From assembly GCF_000615285.1 (NCBI RefSeq), contig NZ_BALU01000005.1, positions 1-64,000 of the forward strand: DNA of 64,000 nucleotides. The letters are read 5' to 3'. The notes under the pieces are model-generated. The model was not told the origin of the DNA, ran no database searches, and saw only the letters and a list, made by a program, of their open reading frames with translations. This document shows positions 27,180 to 36,909 of this stretch, in pieces. The translations under genes and the position numbers were made by a program. The stretch is from Lactobacillus kitasatonis DSM 16761 = JCM 1039. Its GTDB lineage: Bacteria; Bacillota; Bacilli; Lactobacillales; Lactobacillaceae. How positions within the stretch are numbered: position 1 is the stretch's first letter; each line of letters opens with the position of its first letter.

Positions 27180-28042
27180 ATGAGATATCTATTTCTATTC
27201 TTGCCAGCAATCGGCTGGGGACTTATGCCGATGTTCGTTGCTGGTGTTAAGAAGAGTAACATCTACCACCAAATCGTAGGTTCAGTGCTCGGAGCATTTA
27301 TCTTTGGTGCGGTTGTTACTTTAATCAAGCGTCCTGCCTTTAACACGACAACATTCTTACTTGCCATGATGGCAGGTGCCGCTTGGGTAATCGGTCAATG
27401 TGGTCAATACTACAGTTATTCTAAGGTCGGCGTTTCCGAAACAATGCCAATCTCAACTGGTTTGCAACTGATCGGTGTGCCACTTGTTGGGGTTTTGATC
27501 TTCGGTGAATGGGCAAGTACTCAAGCAAAGCTTTTCGGTTTTATCGGTATTTTAGCTTGATCATTGGTGTTGCTTGCACTTCTTTGACTGACAAGGGTAC
27601 CGCTGAAGGTAACAAGAAGAACCAAACTACAACTATGATCGTCTTGGCTTTGACCACTCTTGGTTATATCACTTCAAGCTCAATTCCTAAGGCTTTGAAG
27701 GGTGATGGTGTGATGATCTTCCTTGGTGAAACCATCGGAATGATGATTGCAACTTTGATTTACTTGATCGGCAGTAAGCAAATTAAAGTTTTGAAGGAAA
27801 AACAAAGTTACCAAGTTATTCCAGCTGGAATTATTTATGCGATTGCCGCACTTTCATACATCATTTCAGTCCAAATGAACGGTGTTAACTTGGCCTTCGT
27901 TATGTCACAACTTTGTGTTGTTATCTCAACTCTTGGTGGTATCGTATTTTTACACGAACAAAAGACCAAGAAGGGCTACATCTACACTGTAATCGGTTTG
28001 GTATTAATCGTTGCTGGTGCAGTTTTAACCTCAGTATTTTAA
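27180..28042 (+). pseudogene. GRP/GlcU-type sugar transporter, one frameshift
   Basis: A ten-helix membrane protein of the glucose/ribose uptake family (drug/metabolite transporter superfamily). The first half runs MRYLFLFLPAIGWGLMPMFV to FGFIGILA; near 27558 the frame shifts (found GCTTGATC, expected GCTTTGATC) and continues LIIGVACTSLTDKGTAEGN to the natural end VAGAVLTSVF. One T restored gives about 287 residues, the family length. GGGGAG precedes ATG 27180. A strong terminator follows. Confidence 0.85.
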
Positions 28043-28047
28043 TGGGG

Positions 28048-28077
28048 AACGTCGGATGAATTTCATCCGACGTTTTT
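28048..28077 (+). terminator. Terminator after the sugar transporter
   Basis: Perfect 12-bp stem AACGTCGGATGA / TCATCCGACGTT with a three-base loop and five T. Confidence 0.85.
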
Positions 28078-28163
28078 GTTTTTTAAGCAAAAGAAATATG
28101 TTCTAGACTATTTTGGATTAAAATATAGGTAGGAAGAGTTTATCAAAGGAGCAGAGACGACTT

Positions 28164-28445
28164 ATGAATGATAATACAGTATATGTAATTGATGCACGAA
28201 GATATTCTCGTAATGGCGAAATTATAGAGCATAATGTACACGCTTATAGTTCTTATCAAAATATCATTGCAGCATTTAAGCCATTTTTTGAAGTGCCCAA
28301 TAAAGAAGTGCATATGAATGGCAAGAATGAGATGTTGCAGGTTAGAATTTTCGATCCAGCAAATGAATTTGTGACAAAATATAAATTCGATATCTATGAA
28401 AAGCAGATCGATAGTTTCTTTCCAAAGACGACAGAACATGTTTAG
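28164..28445 (+). CDS. Hypothetical protein (93 aa)
   Basis: No family is recognised. A soluble mixed alpha/beta protein, MNDNTVYVIDARRYSRNGEI..., with EVHMNGKNEMLQVRIFDPAN in the middle. AAAGGAG lies 14 bp before the start, and TAAAAT/TATAGG sequences near 28120 may be the -10 box. A terminator at 28453 separates it from msrB. Confidence 0.6.
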   Translation: MNDNTVYVIDARRYSRNGEIIEHNVHAYSSYQNIIAAFKPFFEVPNKEVHMNGKNEMLQVRIFDPANEFVTKYKFDIYEKQIDSFFPKTTEHV

Positions 28446-28452
28446 ATTGAGG

Positions 28453-28479
28453 CGGCAGATGAGATCTGTCACTTTTTTT
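28453..28479 (+). terminator. Terminator after the 93-aa gene
   Basis: GGCAGAT and ATCTGTC pair around GAG, with seven T after. Confidence 0.6.
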
Positions 28480-28492
28480 AGGATGTGAGAAT

Positions 28493-28929
28493 ATGGTTTT
28501 AGGCGAAAATAATAAAAAAGAAGCTTTAAAGAAACTAACTAAGGAAGAATACGATGTCACGCAGAATGCGGCAACGGAATATCCTTTTACTGGTAAGTAT
28601 GACGATTTTTATGAAAAGGGCATCTACGTTGATGTGGTGTCAGGTGAGCCGCTATTTTCTAGCCAGGATAAGTATGATGCGGGATGCGGCTGGCCTAGTT
28701 TTACCAGCCGATTGCGAAACTGAAGTATCATCGTGATCAGTCGCATGGCATGGAGCGCACCGAAGTGGTAAGTCCAGAAGCGCAGTCACATTTAGGACAT
28801 GTTTTTACTGATGGACCAGTCGATCGTGGCGGATTACGCTATTGCATTAACTCTGCTGCGTTACGTTTTGTTCCTTATGAGAAGTTAGATGAAGCTGGTT
28901 ATGGGGAATATAAGAAATTGTTTGAGTAA
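28493..28929 (+). pseudogene. msrB: Peptide-methionine (R)-S-oxide reductase MsrB, one frameshift
   Basis: Repairs methionine-R-sulfoxide in proteins. The first frame reads [20 protein letters not shown] and [10 protein letters not shown]; near 28704 one C appears lost (found ACCAGCCG, expected ACCCAGCCG) and the second frame continues [28 protein letters not shown] and the catalytic [11 protein letters not shown], ending KKLFE. With the base restored it would be about 145 residues, full length. No msrA is adjacent. Everything else looks functional. Confidence 0.88.
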
Positions 28930-28932
28930 AAG

Positions 28933-28970
28933 AAAAGGCTACTAAGTTTTCGCTTAGTAGCCTTTTTTGA
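28933..28970. terminator. Bidirectional terminator between msrB and pepX
   Basis: AAAGGCTACTAAG and CTTAGTAGCCTTT form a 13-bp stem around TTTTCG, with T runs on both strands. Confidence 0.85.
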
Positions 28971-28988
28971 TGACGTTTTATTCAAACT

Positions 28989-31370
28989 TTATTTTTCGTA
29001 AAACTTAATTTCAGTATTAGCCAAATCAACAGTGTAGGTTTCTTCCTCAAGTGGACGCTTAGTCATGCCTTCATCAGTTGAATAAATGATCAAGGCTAAC
29101 TTGCTACCTGTTGGAATTGTGTAGTAGGTAGGTTGAAGCAAGAAGTCCAAATCGTAGAACTTGTCAGCTTCAATTACCTCAGGTTTCTTCATGTCCTTAT
29201 AGTTTTGCATGTTCATGTGAGCCTTTGTAATCAATTTGGCCTTGGTCTTTTTATCAGGAACGAATTCTTGCAAAGTGTCAGTGCCGAATCTGTAACCTAA
29301 TTCTTGACCACCACGCATCAAAAACTTAGGTGTAGCACTTAAACGTTGTCTTTCGCCAAGTTCAACCAAAGCAACAGAGATTTGTCCCTTTGGAAGTGAT
29401 CCCTTAACTCTGACTTTAACTTCAGGACGACCAACAATGGTAGTTGGGTGAATGAATTCATCAGTTTCAAAACGTAAACTTGGTTTTGCCCACTTTTCAT
29501 CACCACAGATAAACTTGTATTGCCAGTCACTTTCGGAAATGCCGGCCTTCTTGAATTCGATACCGCCCATGTCAGTGAAGGACTTCTTAGCTTGACCATT
29601 GCCATCTGCGTAAAGATCGCCTTCATCAGTTGGGTAGTAAATCTTTTCTTGACCGAGTTCGTCGTTCCAGTCCCTTTCTTCATGCCACTTGTCAGCTTGT
29701 AAGTTGTCTTGAATCATGACAGTTGGCCATTGGTTATAAGCATTGTTTTCGATACCAAGTAATTCATGAACAAACCAAAGGTTCATCAAGTCAGTGAAGT
29801 CAATGGAAACAAAGTTGTTCATGTTGTAGTGAGGACCTTGGTGCAAGAAGAGGTGGTGCTTCATTGGCATCTTAGAAACGAGTTGCCAAATCTTGTAGAC
29901 GTTCTTTGGCTTAACGTTCCAGTCGTTTAAACCGTGAACTGAAATCCATGAGCACTTAATGCCATCTGCATGGTGACGGTAGTTTCTTGCTTCCCAGAAG
30001 TTAGAGTATTGACCAGTTGTCCGGTCTTCTTTTTCAAGCAATTCTTTTTGCATCTTGTCATATTCTGGCTTGATCTTAAGGTAGGAACCTGCATCCCACA
30101 AGTTAGATTGGCAAGTTTCAGCCAAAAGATCGAGGTCTTCGCCTTGGCAAGCTTCAGGAGCGATGACTAAACCGTGTTCACGGTAGTAGTCGTACCATGA
30201 TGAAATAGCAGCTTCGGAAACAACAGTCTTGAGGCCCTTAACACCAGTAGTTGCGATGGCAATTTGCAAAGTACCCAAGTATGAACGACCGGTCATACCG
30301 ACGTTGCCGTTGCACCAATCAGCTTTGGTTTGCACAGTTCTAGTGCGGTCAGTGTAGGCAATGCGGTCGCCGTGAAGCCATTCGATGACAGCAGCTGCTG
30401 ATTCAGTTTCTTCAGGCGCACCAGTGATTCTGACACCGTCACTGCCGCGGGTACCAATTGCACCAGCAAAGACACTAGCAAAACCACGTGCAAGCATGTA
30501 TTCATTTAATGGGTAAGATGACTTGTGAACGGCTTCCTCAGTTGCTGGGTGGCTTGAGCCGTCTGGCTTTTCTGCCTTAACGATTGGAGAGTGTTCATAT
30601 TGTGGGTCATTCCAAGTGCTTGCGTCAGATAAGTTTTCGTCGACGTTGTGGTTGCGCTTTTCGTTGGCGATAATTCCACCGAAGTATGGGGATGCAGTGT
30701 AAAGAGCTGGTACTTTCAAGCCTTTGTTAGTTTCGGCAGGACGGAAAACAGTAACTTGAATCAAGTCGCTCTTGCCGTCGTGATCGGTGTCAAGGTCAGT
30801 TTCTACGTAAACGACTTCGCGGATTACCTTATTGGTGTCAAAGACAGGAATGGATTTACCGTTGAAGAACTTGAATTCGTTTTGGCCCCAGAATTGAGTG
30901 AAGTAACCTTTACCAGCCATTACATCAAGCAAGATTTGACCGTTCTTACTACGAGTATTGAGTAAACGGTAGAAGGCTGAGACCAATTTGTGAGTGTCAC
31001 TGATATCTTGCACAAATGGCAAAGCATTCTTTTGCATAAAGCCAGTTGGATCATCGAATTGGTAATCGTAGTGAACGTGGTAGCCAAGCAATTGCAAAGC
31101 AACGTTGTAGAATTGTTCGGTGCCGATGGATTCAGGCTTTTCTTTTAAGAAATCTGCTAAAGTTTCATGATCTGAAACAGCGAATTCGTTCAACTTGGCC
31201 GTTTTAGCAGCATCAGTCTTGGCTTCAGCGATTGCATTTTTAACGAGTTTTTCAAGCAGGTCGCTGAAAGACCAGTCTTCGTAGTTTCTAGGCAGGAAGT
31301 TGATGTCGATTAATTCTTTGACTTGTTGGTTGAAGCCAGTTTTGACGTAGGCATATTGATTGTATTTCAT
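28989..31370 (-). CDS. pepX: X-prolyl dipeptidyl aminopeptidase
   Basis: A cytoplasmic serine peptidase that releases X-Pro dipeptides, part of the proteolytic system lactic acid bacteria use on casein peptides. 793 residues, full family length. The lactococcal-type N-terminal helical domain begins [16 protein letters not shown]; the catalytic serine is in [12 protein letters not shown] (about 365), DWNVKP and HQGPHYNM carry the Asp and His of the triad, and the C-terminal jelly-roll domain follows. AAAAGGAGCG precedes the start. Single gene between a terminator and a divergent promoter region. Confidence 0.96.
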   Translation of the reverse strand: MKYNQYAYVKTGFNQQVKELIDINFLPRNYEDWSFSDLLEKLVKNAIAEAKTDAAKTAKLNEFAVSDHETLADFLKEKPESIGTEQFYNVALQLLGYHVHYDYQFDDPTGFMQKNALPFVQDISDTHKLVSAFYRLLNTRSKNGQILLDVMAGKGYFTQFWGQNEFKFFNGKSIPVFDTNKVIREVVYVETDLDTDHDGKSDLIQVTVFRPAETNKGLKVPALYTASPYFGGIIANEKRNHNVDENLSDASTWNDPQYEHSPIVKAEKPDGSSHPATEEAVHKSSYPLNEYMLARGFASVFAGAIGTRGSDGVRITGAPEETESAAAVIEWLHGDRIAYTDRTRTVQTKADWCNGNVGMTGRSYLGTLQIAIATTGVKGLKTVVSEAAISSWYDYYREHGLVIAPEACQGEDLDLLAETCQSNLWDAGSYLKIKPEYDKMQKELLEKEDRTTGQYSNFWEARNYRHHADGIKCSWISVHGLNDWNVKPKNVYKIWQLVSKMPMKHHLFLHQGPHYNMNNFVSIDFTDLMNLWFVHELLGIENNAYNQWPTVMIQDNLQADKWHEERDWNDELGQEKIYYPTDEGDLYADGNGQAKKSFTDMGGIEFKKAGISESDWQYKFICGDEKWAKPSLRFETDEFIHPTTIVGRPEVKVRVKGSLPKGQISVALVELGERQRLSATPKFLMRGGQELGYRFGTDTLQEFVPDKKTKAKLITKAHMNMQNYKDMKKPEVIEADKFYDLDFLLQPTYYTIPTGSKLALIIYSTDEGMTKRPLEEETYTVDLANTEIKFYEK

Positions 31371-31555
31371 TTATTTCGCTCCTTTTTTCTTATTAATTAT
31401 AGTTTACCTGTTTAAGGTGACAGCGCAATCAAAAAAGACGAGATCAAGTTAATTTTAGAGTTCTCTTATATAAATATCAGAACACTTTTATTTTTAATTT
31501 GAAGAAAGAGTACTAATATAAAAATAGGAAAACATAATGAAAGGAATTGGAATTA

Positions 31556-31975
31556 ATGAAGAAAGAGACTTTCAAGAAGACTACGGCTGCATTATTGGTC
31601 GCGACGGCGGTTAGTAGCGGAATTTTTAGCGTAAAGACTACTGAAGTTAAGGCCAGCACTGGTGCACAAACGGCTTTGAAGAAATTAGATAAGGCAAAAG
31701 CAGATAAAATTAAAGCTGATCAAAATTTGGTTAAGGCAGAAACACAATATTCAATTGCGGAAGCTAAGAGGACTGCAGTTTTGCGTGGCAAGAAGTCAAT
31801 AAGATTTGTCACGATTAATAAAAAGGGGAAGTTGGTTAAGAATTCACACAAAGCTAAGCCAGGTGTTAAGTATCATGTAAATCGTTTGTTTAAGATGGGC
31901 AAGCGTAGTTACGTGGAAATTAAATTGGGTCGTAAAAATTTGTTGCTTAATGCGAAGTACGTTGAATTTAAGTAA
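31556..31975 (+). CDS. Secreted protein with SLAP-type C-terminal domain
   Basis: 139 residues: a signal peptide (MKKETFKKTTAALLVATAVS...) with probable cleavage after VKAS, then a lysine/alanine-rich helical segment (LKKLDKAKADKIKADQNLVK) and a C-terminal domain of the Lactobacillus surface-layer/SLAP type (KGKLVKNSHKAKPG, then RSYVEIKLG and NAKYVEFK). SLAP domains bind the proteins to the cell wall. A TTG at 31547 is in frame but overlaps the AAGGAA ribosome binding site, so ATG 31556 is preferred. Confidence 0.75.
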   Translation: MKKETFKKTTAALLVATAVSSGIFSVKTTEVKASTGAQTALKKLDKAKADKIKADQNLVKAETQYSIAEAKRTAVLRGKKSIRFVTINKKGKLVKNSHKAKPGVKYHVNRLFKMGKRSYVEIKLGRKNLLLNAKYVEFK

Positions 31976-31988
31976 TTTTTTAATGAAT

Positions 31989-32017
31989 GGAGTCGGCGAT
32001 TGTGTCGACTTTTTTTA
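31989..32017 (+). terminator. Terminator after the SLAP-domain gene
   Basis: AGTCG and CGACT pair around a ten-base loop before seven T; short stem. Confidence 0.5.
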
Positions 32018-32060
32018 TGAAGCAAAAGACATAGTTAATAGTCATTAAGGAGCAAATATC

Positions 32061-32415
32061 ATTGCCAATTACACAAACACTTATGATATCCGTGGGCATG
32101 AAATCGAGATCACTGCGCCCGCACGTTTTGATGATCAAACGCATGAAGTAATTCCTGATTTAAAATTGGATGATCAGGCCGCAAAGCTAGCGCTAGAGAA
32201 ATTTCGTCAGATTTATGGTGTGGTATCACCTGAAAAAATGAAACTTGAGCCAACGTAAATTTGCCAAGGTCTTAGGTTGGAGTCCTTCGACTGTTGCATT
32301 GTATGAAACTGGGGCAATACCTAATGTTAGCAACAATCGTTTGCTTAAGATTTTGATCAAGGACGATAAAGTAATGAAGGAATTTATCGAAGATAGTCAA
32401 AAGAATGAAATGTAA
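32061..32415 (+). pseudogene. MqsA-like HTH regulator/antitoxin, decayed
   Basis: The first frame encodes NTYDIRGHEIEITAPARFDD and RQIYGVVSPEKM, then stops; another frame continues LSQRKFAKVLGWSPSTVALY, ETGAIPNVSNNRLLKIL and ends QKNEM. This matches the two-part structure of MqsA-type antitoxin proteins: a linker region before a C-terminal XRE HTH. The linking helix is lost by a small deletion near 32250. The frame has a good AAGGAG site but no ATG, GTG or TTG start (it begins at ATC/ATT), and the zinc-binding N-terminus is absent. Dead gene; no toxin partner is seen. Confidence 0.65.
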
Positions 32416-32416
32416 C

Positions 32417-32447
32417 AAGAAAGCCACCTTTTTCGGTGGCTTTCTTG
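32417..32447. terminator. Terminator between convergent genes
   Basis: AAGAAAGCCACC and GGTGGCTTTCTT pair perfectly around TTTTTC; it can serve either strand. Confidence 0.8.
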
Positions 32448-32663
32448 TTAAAAAATAAAAATCTTAAATGGCGTATAAACGTAAAGCAATGCTAGAACAA
32501 CGACTACGATTAATTCAATCGTGTTTCGCTTAGTTAGACGATCGTAATTTTCTTCCTTAATTTTATTTTGGTGAAATGCCTGGGTGAGCTGAATACGTCT
32601 GACCGCCAGAACGGCTGCAATAATCAGATAAATGCTGATACCGATAATATTTAGAGCTCTCAT
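32448..32663 (-). CDS. Small membrane protein (71 aa)
   Basis: Unrecognised. Two hydrophobic segments (about 3-20 and 50-70) are joined by a charged middle (QLTQAFHQNKIKEENYDRLTKR), typical of small integral membrane proteins. AGAGGGATAAG precedes the start. The stop lies in the terminator shared with the plus-strand remnant. Confidence 0.6.
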   Translation of the reverse strand: MRALNIIGISIYLIIAAVLAVRRIQLTQAFHQNKIKEENYDRLTKRNTIELIVVVVLALLYVYTPFKIFIF

Positions 32664-32756
32664 TCTTATCCCTCTTAGTTGTATTTGTGCTAGTTTTTTA
32701 TTAAAATTATATCAAACAAATGTTCAAATTACGATATATTTTAGAAAGGAAAACTG

Positions 32757-33554
32757 ATGGCAGATTATAACTCTAAACGTGAGTATTACCGTAACGTGGC
32801 TCGCAAGCACGAAGCGATGGTTGAGCAAAAGTATCAGCGACAAATTCAAGCTTCAATTAAAGGTACCAAGGTTTATAGTGTTGATGCTTTTGTAGATAAA
32901 GAAGCTGATCAATTTACTAAAAAAGCTACGCAAATTGTCTGGCCGCTTGCTACTAATCAGGCCGTGATTAAGGCCTGCAAGAATTATCCGCAGCAAAAAG
33001 TTGCTGCGTTGAATTTTGCTTCATATATTAATCCTGGTGGTGGTTTCTTGAATGGTGCAATGGCGCAAGAAGAGGCGATTTGTACGCAATCAGACCTTTA
33101 TCCAGTTATTGCCAGTCAGATTGTTTTTTATGCTTGGAATAAACAGCATAGAAATCGCGGCTTGTATATAAACCGCGGACTTTATTCGCCAGATATTATT
33201 TGGGATGGGGATGCTCAAAGCGGTGTGATTACTTGTGCTGCACCCAATAAGACTGCTGGTCGTCGCACTTTGCGTGAGCCAGAAGAGCAGATGAAGTTCT
33301 ACAGCGATGCCGACAGTGCAATGCTTAGCCGCATGAATTTTGTTAAAAGAATAGCTGAAGATCAGCAAGTCGATGTGTTGATCCTCGGTGCATGGGGTGC
33401 TGGCGTTTTCGGCTTTAAGCCAGACGAAGTTGCCAAGATGTGGCAAAGGACGTTTGAGCAGCCAACTAGTATTTCAACGGTCGTTTATGCAGTGATCCCA
33501 GATGAGCGGCGACAAAATCGCGCAGTGAATGAATTTAAGAAAGTTTTCGAATGA
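32757..33554 (+). CDS. Bacterial PARG-like macrodomain protein (TIGR02452/DUF2263)
   Basis: The 265 residues match the TIGR02452 family, the bacterial type of poly(ADP-ribose) glycohydrolase. The hallmark GGG...QEE signature is plainly present: ASYINPGGGFLNGAMAQEEA (about residues 88-107), with the preceding VAALNFA strand; ITCAAPN and ILGAWGAGVFG (about 205) complete the macro fold. Such enzymes remove ADP-ribose from proteins. GAAAGG precedes ATG 32757. No ADP-ribosyltransferase or sirtuin is adjacent, so its target is unknown. Confidence 0.82.
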   Translation: MADYNSKREYYRNVARKHEAMVEQKYQRQIQASIKGTKVYSVDAFVDKEADQFTKKATQIVWPLATNQAVIKACKNYPQQKVAALNFASYINPGGGFLNGAMAQEEAICTQSDLYPVIASQIVFYAWNKQHRNRGLYINRGLYSPDIIWDGDAQSGVITCAAPNKTAGRRTLREPEEQMKFYSDADSAMLSRMNFVKRIAEDQQVDVLILGAWGAGVFGFKPDEVAKMWQRTFEQPTSISTVVYAVIPDERRQNRAVNEFKKVFE

Positions 33555-33626
33555 GTTAGATAGATGTTTTTTAGGTAAATTTAGTTCATAATATAAGTAA
33601 ATATTTATGTACTAAGGAAAATATCT

Positions 33627-34226
33627 ATGCGACTTTTTGATTTATTTAGTAAAAAACAAAGAAGGGCGAATCAAGCGTTTTTGGCCGACCAGCGCAGTCA
33701 ACAAGTTATTGCTAAGATTAAAAAACTAGATTTGCCCACTGAACTTAAACAACAACTGATTAATGCTAAAGTTTATGACATTTGGTTTAACAGCAAGGAT
33801 TTAGCACCGCTTAGTAATCTACTGAGTGATCATGAAAGAATCGAGTATGCAGCACTCGGAATTACTGATCAGGGCGAAGATGTAATGCTGACATGTACTA
33901 ATCAAAATTTGATTATTTTGAGCAAAAAACATCCTAGTGAAAATAGCCGTGTGATCCCGTTAACAGAGATTATGAGCGTGCTTTTGCAGCAGCAGATCAT
34001 ATCTGAAGAATTAACATTAATAGTAAATAATGAACAAGTTAACATTAGCTTACTTAATAAAACAACAGCGGCACTTTTGACAGAAGCAATCAAGAAATGG
34101 TCGCAAAATAATGATAATCTTGATGAGCAAGTAGAGCAGATCAAGAAGCTAAAAGATTTGCTTGATCAAGGGATTTTGACTGAAGAAGAATTCCAAGCTA
34201 AGAAAAAGCAAATTTTAAAAATTTAG
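33627..34226 (+). CDS. PH-like (YokE) and SHOCT domain protein
   Basis: A soluble 199-residue protein. The middle (about 60-145) has the strand pattern of bacterial PH/YokE domains (RIEYAALGITDQGEDVMLTC, NLIILSKK, VIPLTEIMSVL), and the C-terminus (about 170-198) is a SHOCT domain: LKDLLDQGILTEEEFQAKKK. SHOCT domains often mark proteins linked to membranes or oligomers. The function is unknown. Monocistronic, with AAGGAAA before the start. Confidence 0.72.
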   Translation: MRLFDLFSKKQRRANQAFLADQRSQQVIAKIKKLDLPTELKQQLINAKVYDIWFNSKDLAPLSNLLSDHERIEYAALGITDQGEDVMLTCTNQNLIILSKKHPSENSRVIPLTEIMSVLLQQQIISEELTLIVNNEQVNISLLNKTTAALLTEAIKKWSQNNDNLDEQVEQIKKLKDLLDQGILTEEEFQAKKKQILKI

Positions 34227-34234
34227 AGCAAACG

Positions 34235-34271
34235 AAAAGCCATGTGTTCTTTGTGACACATGACTTTTTTC
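34235..34271. terminator. Terminator between convergent genes
   Basis: AAAAGCCATGTGTT and ACACATGACTTTT pair around CTTTGTG, with T on both sides. Confidence 0.7.
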
Positions 34272-34274
34272 TTT

Positions 34275-36305
34275 TTATTGCAATTCCATTTTCATAATGG
34301 CTTTGACTGAGATAATGACTGGTTGCCCCGTCGTATGGTCTTTAACTGGCAACATCTTATTAACCATCGTCTTTTCAGCGGCAGCCATGATATCGGCTAT
34401 TGCCTTCTTGGCATCATCTGTAGTGTAATCAAATTTTTCATCGGCAAAAGTAGAAATGATGATGGTTGAATTTGCAGTTGCTGGAATAGGTTCTTCAACT
34501 TTAGGTTGAGGTTCCGTTGGTTGAGTCTTAGGCTCGGCTCTCTTAATGAACTTGATCACTGGCTTTTTTGGCTCTGTTACTTCAGGTTCAGTCTTTGGCG
34601 TAGTTTCTTGTTTTTGAACTTGCTTTTCTTTATCTTCAGCCTCAGCTTTTTCAATTACTTCATGCAGCGACTTGTTAACTGGAATTTCACGCTTAGTTAC
34701 CACACCAGTCTTATTTGGTAAAAGATCTTGGACGGTTTTACGTGCTTTAAACAGATCAAACACCTTTGGACCATAAATATTGATCGAACAATGCAGTCCG
34801 TTTAATGGGAAAAATTCTTCTTGACGGATCCGAGTGTCGACTTCGCTACGATCCACGCCAGTCTTTTTCACGATATCATTCGTGGTATAAATTGGATAAA
34901 TCTGCTTTAAGTGCTCAATTGTCGTACTATCTTGAGCACCGATAACTTGTCTAAGCAGATTCCAAGCATCACTATCGTATCGTCTGGTTAATCCATTGCT
35001 GCTAACTGGTTTAATCAAGCCTTGCTTTCTTGCATTTCCAACCAACTTTTGATCAATATACAAATTATTGGCTAATTCCAGTTCAGTTAAATTAGAAGTA
35101 GGGCGGATCGAATCGATCTCGTGATTAATTTCTTCAGTATGGATTTGGTTAGCCAAAGCCCAGTTTTGATAGTTGGCGATGTAAGTTGATTCGCCTTCTT
35201 CTGGGTGGCGCCACATAATGTAGCCTAAAAAGGCATTAGGGTTAGAGGGAAGTGGAATAAAATCATGTTCCGTTAACAATTCAAAGTTGGTTACCATATT
35301 GAAGGAATTACTGCTACTTGGTGCAGCTTCGCTAAAGAAGCTGATTTGATCATTAGTCTGCAATTCACCCAGCTTCTTAATATCGCCCACATAAGGAAGT
35401 GAATATCTAGCGAAAACTAAACGACCACTGTCTGCAACTTTGACGTCTTTAACTTCCAGCTGAGGCATCTTGTGTGCGATATTTGGAATCTTTACCGCAT
35501 GACTGCGAACCACCGTGGCAGTGTATTTCTTCTTGCTTTTATCAATTAGTGGCAGAACATCGTCTGATTCACCTTGTTGCAATTTCTGCAAGCGTTGTTG
35601 GAATTTTTCGTAGCGACTTGGTTGGAATTTGGCATCAACGTGCGCACCAGTTGAGGCGAATTCGTTTAAGTCTTTGTTTAAAAAGTTCTCAGTATAATTT
35701 TTCTTAGTTAAATTATTATTGTTTAATTCGACTACCCAAGAATCTTGTCTATCATATGTGCTGACCAATGTTTCGGCTTTGTTGGTGCCGATAAACATGC
35801 CAGCTTTTTTAATATAGGTAGCAGCCAAGCCATATTTGCCTTGACCATATTGCTTAACTTGACTGATACCTTCGATATAGTCGCCGATTGCTAGCTGCTG
35901 GTTATGATGTTCAATGTATTTAATGTTTTCGATATTGAGCCAAGCATGGTAATCGAGGATTTCGACTTTATCTGAGTAACAAGAAATCTTGTCAATTAAT
36001 AGTGAACCGTTGAGATTGGTTTTATTTGGTAAAGTTACATCCCCCAAGACACCGATCCATTTGATCCAAGTGCCAGAGTCAAAGTAGGGCTTTAAGCGAA
36101 TGTGAACGGAGTTGGGATGCATATATTTATTTAACTGCTCATCGATAACTTTATTTCTTTCTATATTAAATGCCGAAGCCTTATTAGTTGTCTTGAGATC
36201 GTTTATTTTGATATAGCGAATATTTAATTGATCTTCTTTAACGTGATTCTTCGACAGCTTATGCCTGTTTTGGTGCAGGAGCTTTTTTAAATTTTCTGGT
36301 TTCAT
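34275..36305 (-). CDS. Large hypothetical protein (676 aa)
   Basis: I do not recognise the family. The protein is soluble with no signal peptide or membrane helix. The first 170 residues look like beta-rich, possibly OB-like folds (GTWIKWIGVLGDVTLP, LAIGDYIEGISQVKQYG); the middle repeats that style (NDQISFFSEAAPS); about 400-510 is helical with two short HTH-like stretches (YTTNDIVKKTGVDRSEVDTR). A low-complexity Lys/Glu/Pro/Thr linker (about 555-620) leads to a C-terminal domain (TIIISTFADEKFDYTTDDAK). A minus-strand TATAAT near 36395 is a possible promoter. It is monocistronic, flanked by unrelated genes. Confidence 0.7.
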   Translation of the reverse strand: MKPENLKKLLHQNRHKLSKNHVKEDQLNIRYIKINDLKTTNKASAFNIERNKVIDEQLNKYMHPNSVHIRLKPYFDSGTWIKWIGVLGDVTLPNKTNLNGSLLIDKISCYSDKVEILDYHAWLNIENIKYIEHHNQQLAIGDYIEGISQVKQYGQGKYGLAATYIKKAGMFIGTNKAETLVSTYDRQDSWVVELNNNNLTKKNYTENFLNKDLNEFASTGAHVDAKFQPSRYEKFQQRLQKLQQGESDDVLPLIDKSKKKYTATVVRSHAVKIPNIAHKMPQLEVKDVKVADSGRLVFARYSLPYVGDIKKLGELQTNDQISFFSEAAPSSSNSFNMVTNFELLTEHDFIPLPSNPNAFLGYIMWRHPEEGESTYIANYQNWALANQIHTEEINHEIDSIRPTSNLTELELANNLYIDQKLVGNARKQGLIKPVSSNGLTRRYDSDAWNLLRQVIGAQDSTTIEHLKQIYPIYTTNDIVKKTGVDRSEVDTRIRQEEFFPLNGLHCSINIYGPKVFDLFKARKTVQDLLPNKTGVVTKREIPVNKSLHEVIEKAEAEDKEKQVQKQETTPKTEPEVTEPKKPVIKFIKRAEPKTQPTEPQPKVEEPIPATANSTIIISTFADEKFDYTTDDAKKAIADIMAAAEKTMVNKMLPVKDHTTGQPVIISVKAIMKMELQ

Positions 36306-36508
36306 AATAATGCCTTCAATCTACATCTATATTAATAATGCTATCTTTTATTAGTACAAGCCAATCGCCTTCTTTTCCCTTTAATCCTATTATAGTTGAA
36401 TAAAAAATGTATAGAAAAGATGACACCTTTTGGAAAATCTTAATTACGGTTTTACCAAAGTTTTAAAAATGTTGGACATAATAATCTCAAAAAAATGGAG
36501 GGATAGAT

Positions 36509-36838
36509 ATGGGCTTTTGGCTATTTTATGTTTTGCCATTATGCATTTCGTTTGTGTTGATGCTCATTGGCATTCATTTAATTAAAGATCGAGCAAAAAT
36601 TGGCGCATATTTGGTGTACTTTTTAGCAGGAATTAATTGTGTGATTGCTGGCATTTTTGGTGTGTCTTATATTTACGCCTTCGTGCTTGAATTAGTGACG
36701 CCAAGTTCGCTTACTAAGTATGGTTGGATGGAATTTTGGAATGATAATGTGATCTTTGTCATTGCCACGGTGGTTTTGATTGCGATTAATGTGCTAATTT
36801 GGCGTCGGAGCAGGAAAATGCAGTTGAAAATTAGATAA
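36509..36838 (+). CDS. Small membrane protein (109 aa)
   Basis: Unrecognised. Three hydrophobic helices (about 3-24, 32-58 and 80-98) and a basic tail RRSRKMQLKIR. TGGAGGG precedes ATG 36509. Followed after about 70 bp by the HAD phosphatase gene, possibly cotranscribed. Confidence 0.6.
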   Translation: MGFWLFYVLPLCISFVLMLIGIHLIKDRAKIGAYLVYFLAGINCVIAGIFGVSYIYAFVLELVTPSSLTKYGWMEFWNDNVIFVIATVVLIAINVLIWRRSRKMQLKIR

Positions 36839-36909
36839 AATATTTGCCATGAGAGCGGCTTTAGATGATAAGATAAAACCTGTTGAAAAAATTTTTTGAG
36901 GTGAAGAGA

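Noticed and set aside
27014-27262. 82-codon minus-strand frame upstream of higA, considered as the toxin
   Set aside because: It overlaps the sugar transporter start and shows no RelE/HigB features; only the short YKAEIVDYH tail in another frame resembles HigB.
31450-31480. Imperfect inverted repeat GTTCT...AGAAC before the SLAP-domain gene
   Set aside because: Only five matching bases with a 14-base middle; could be chance in AT-rich DNA.
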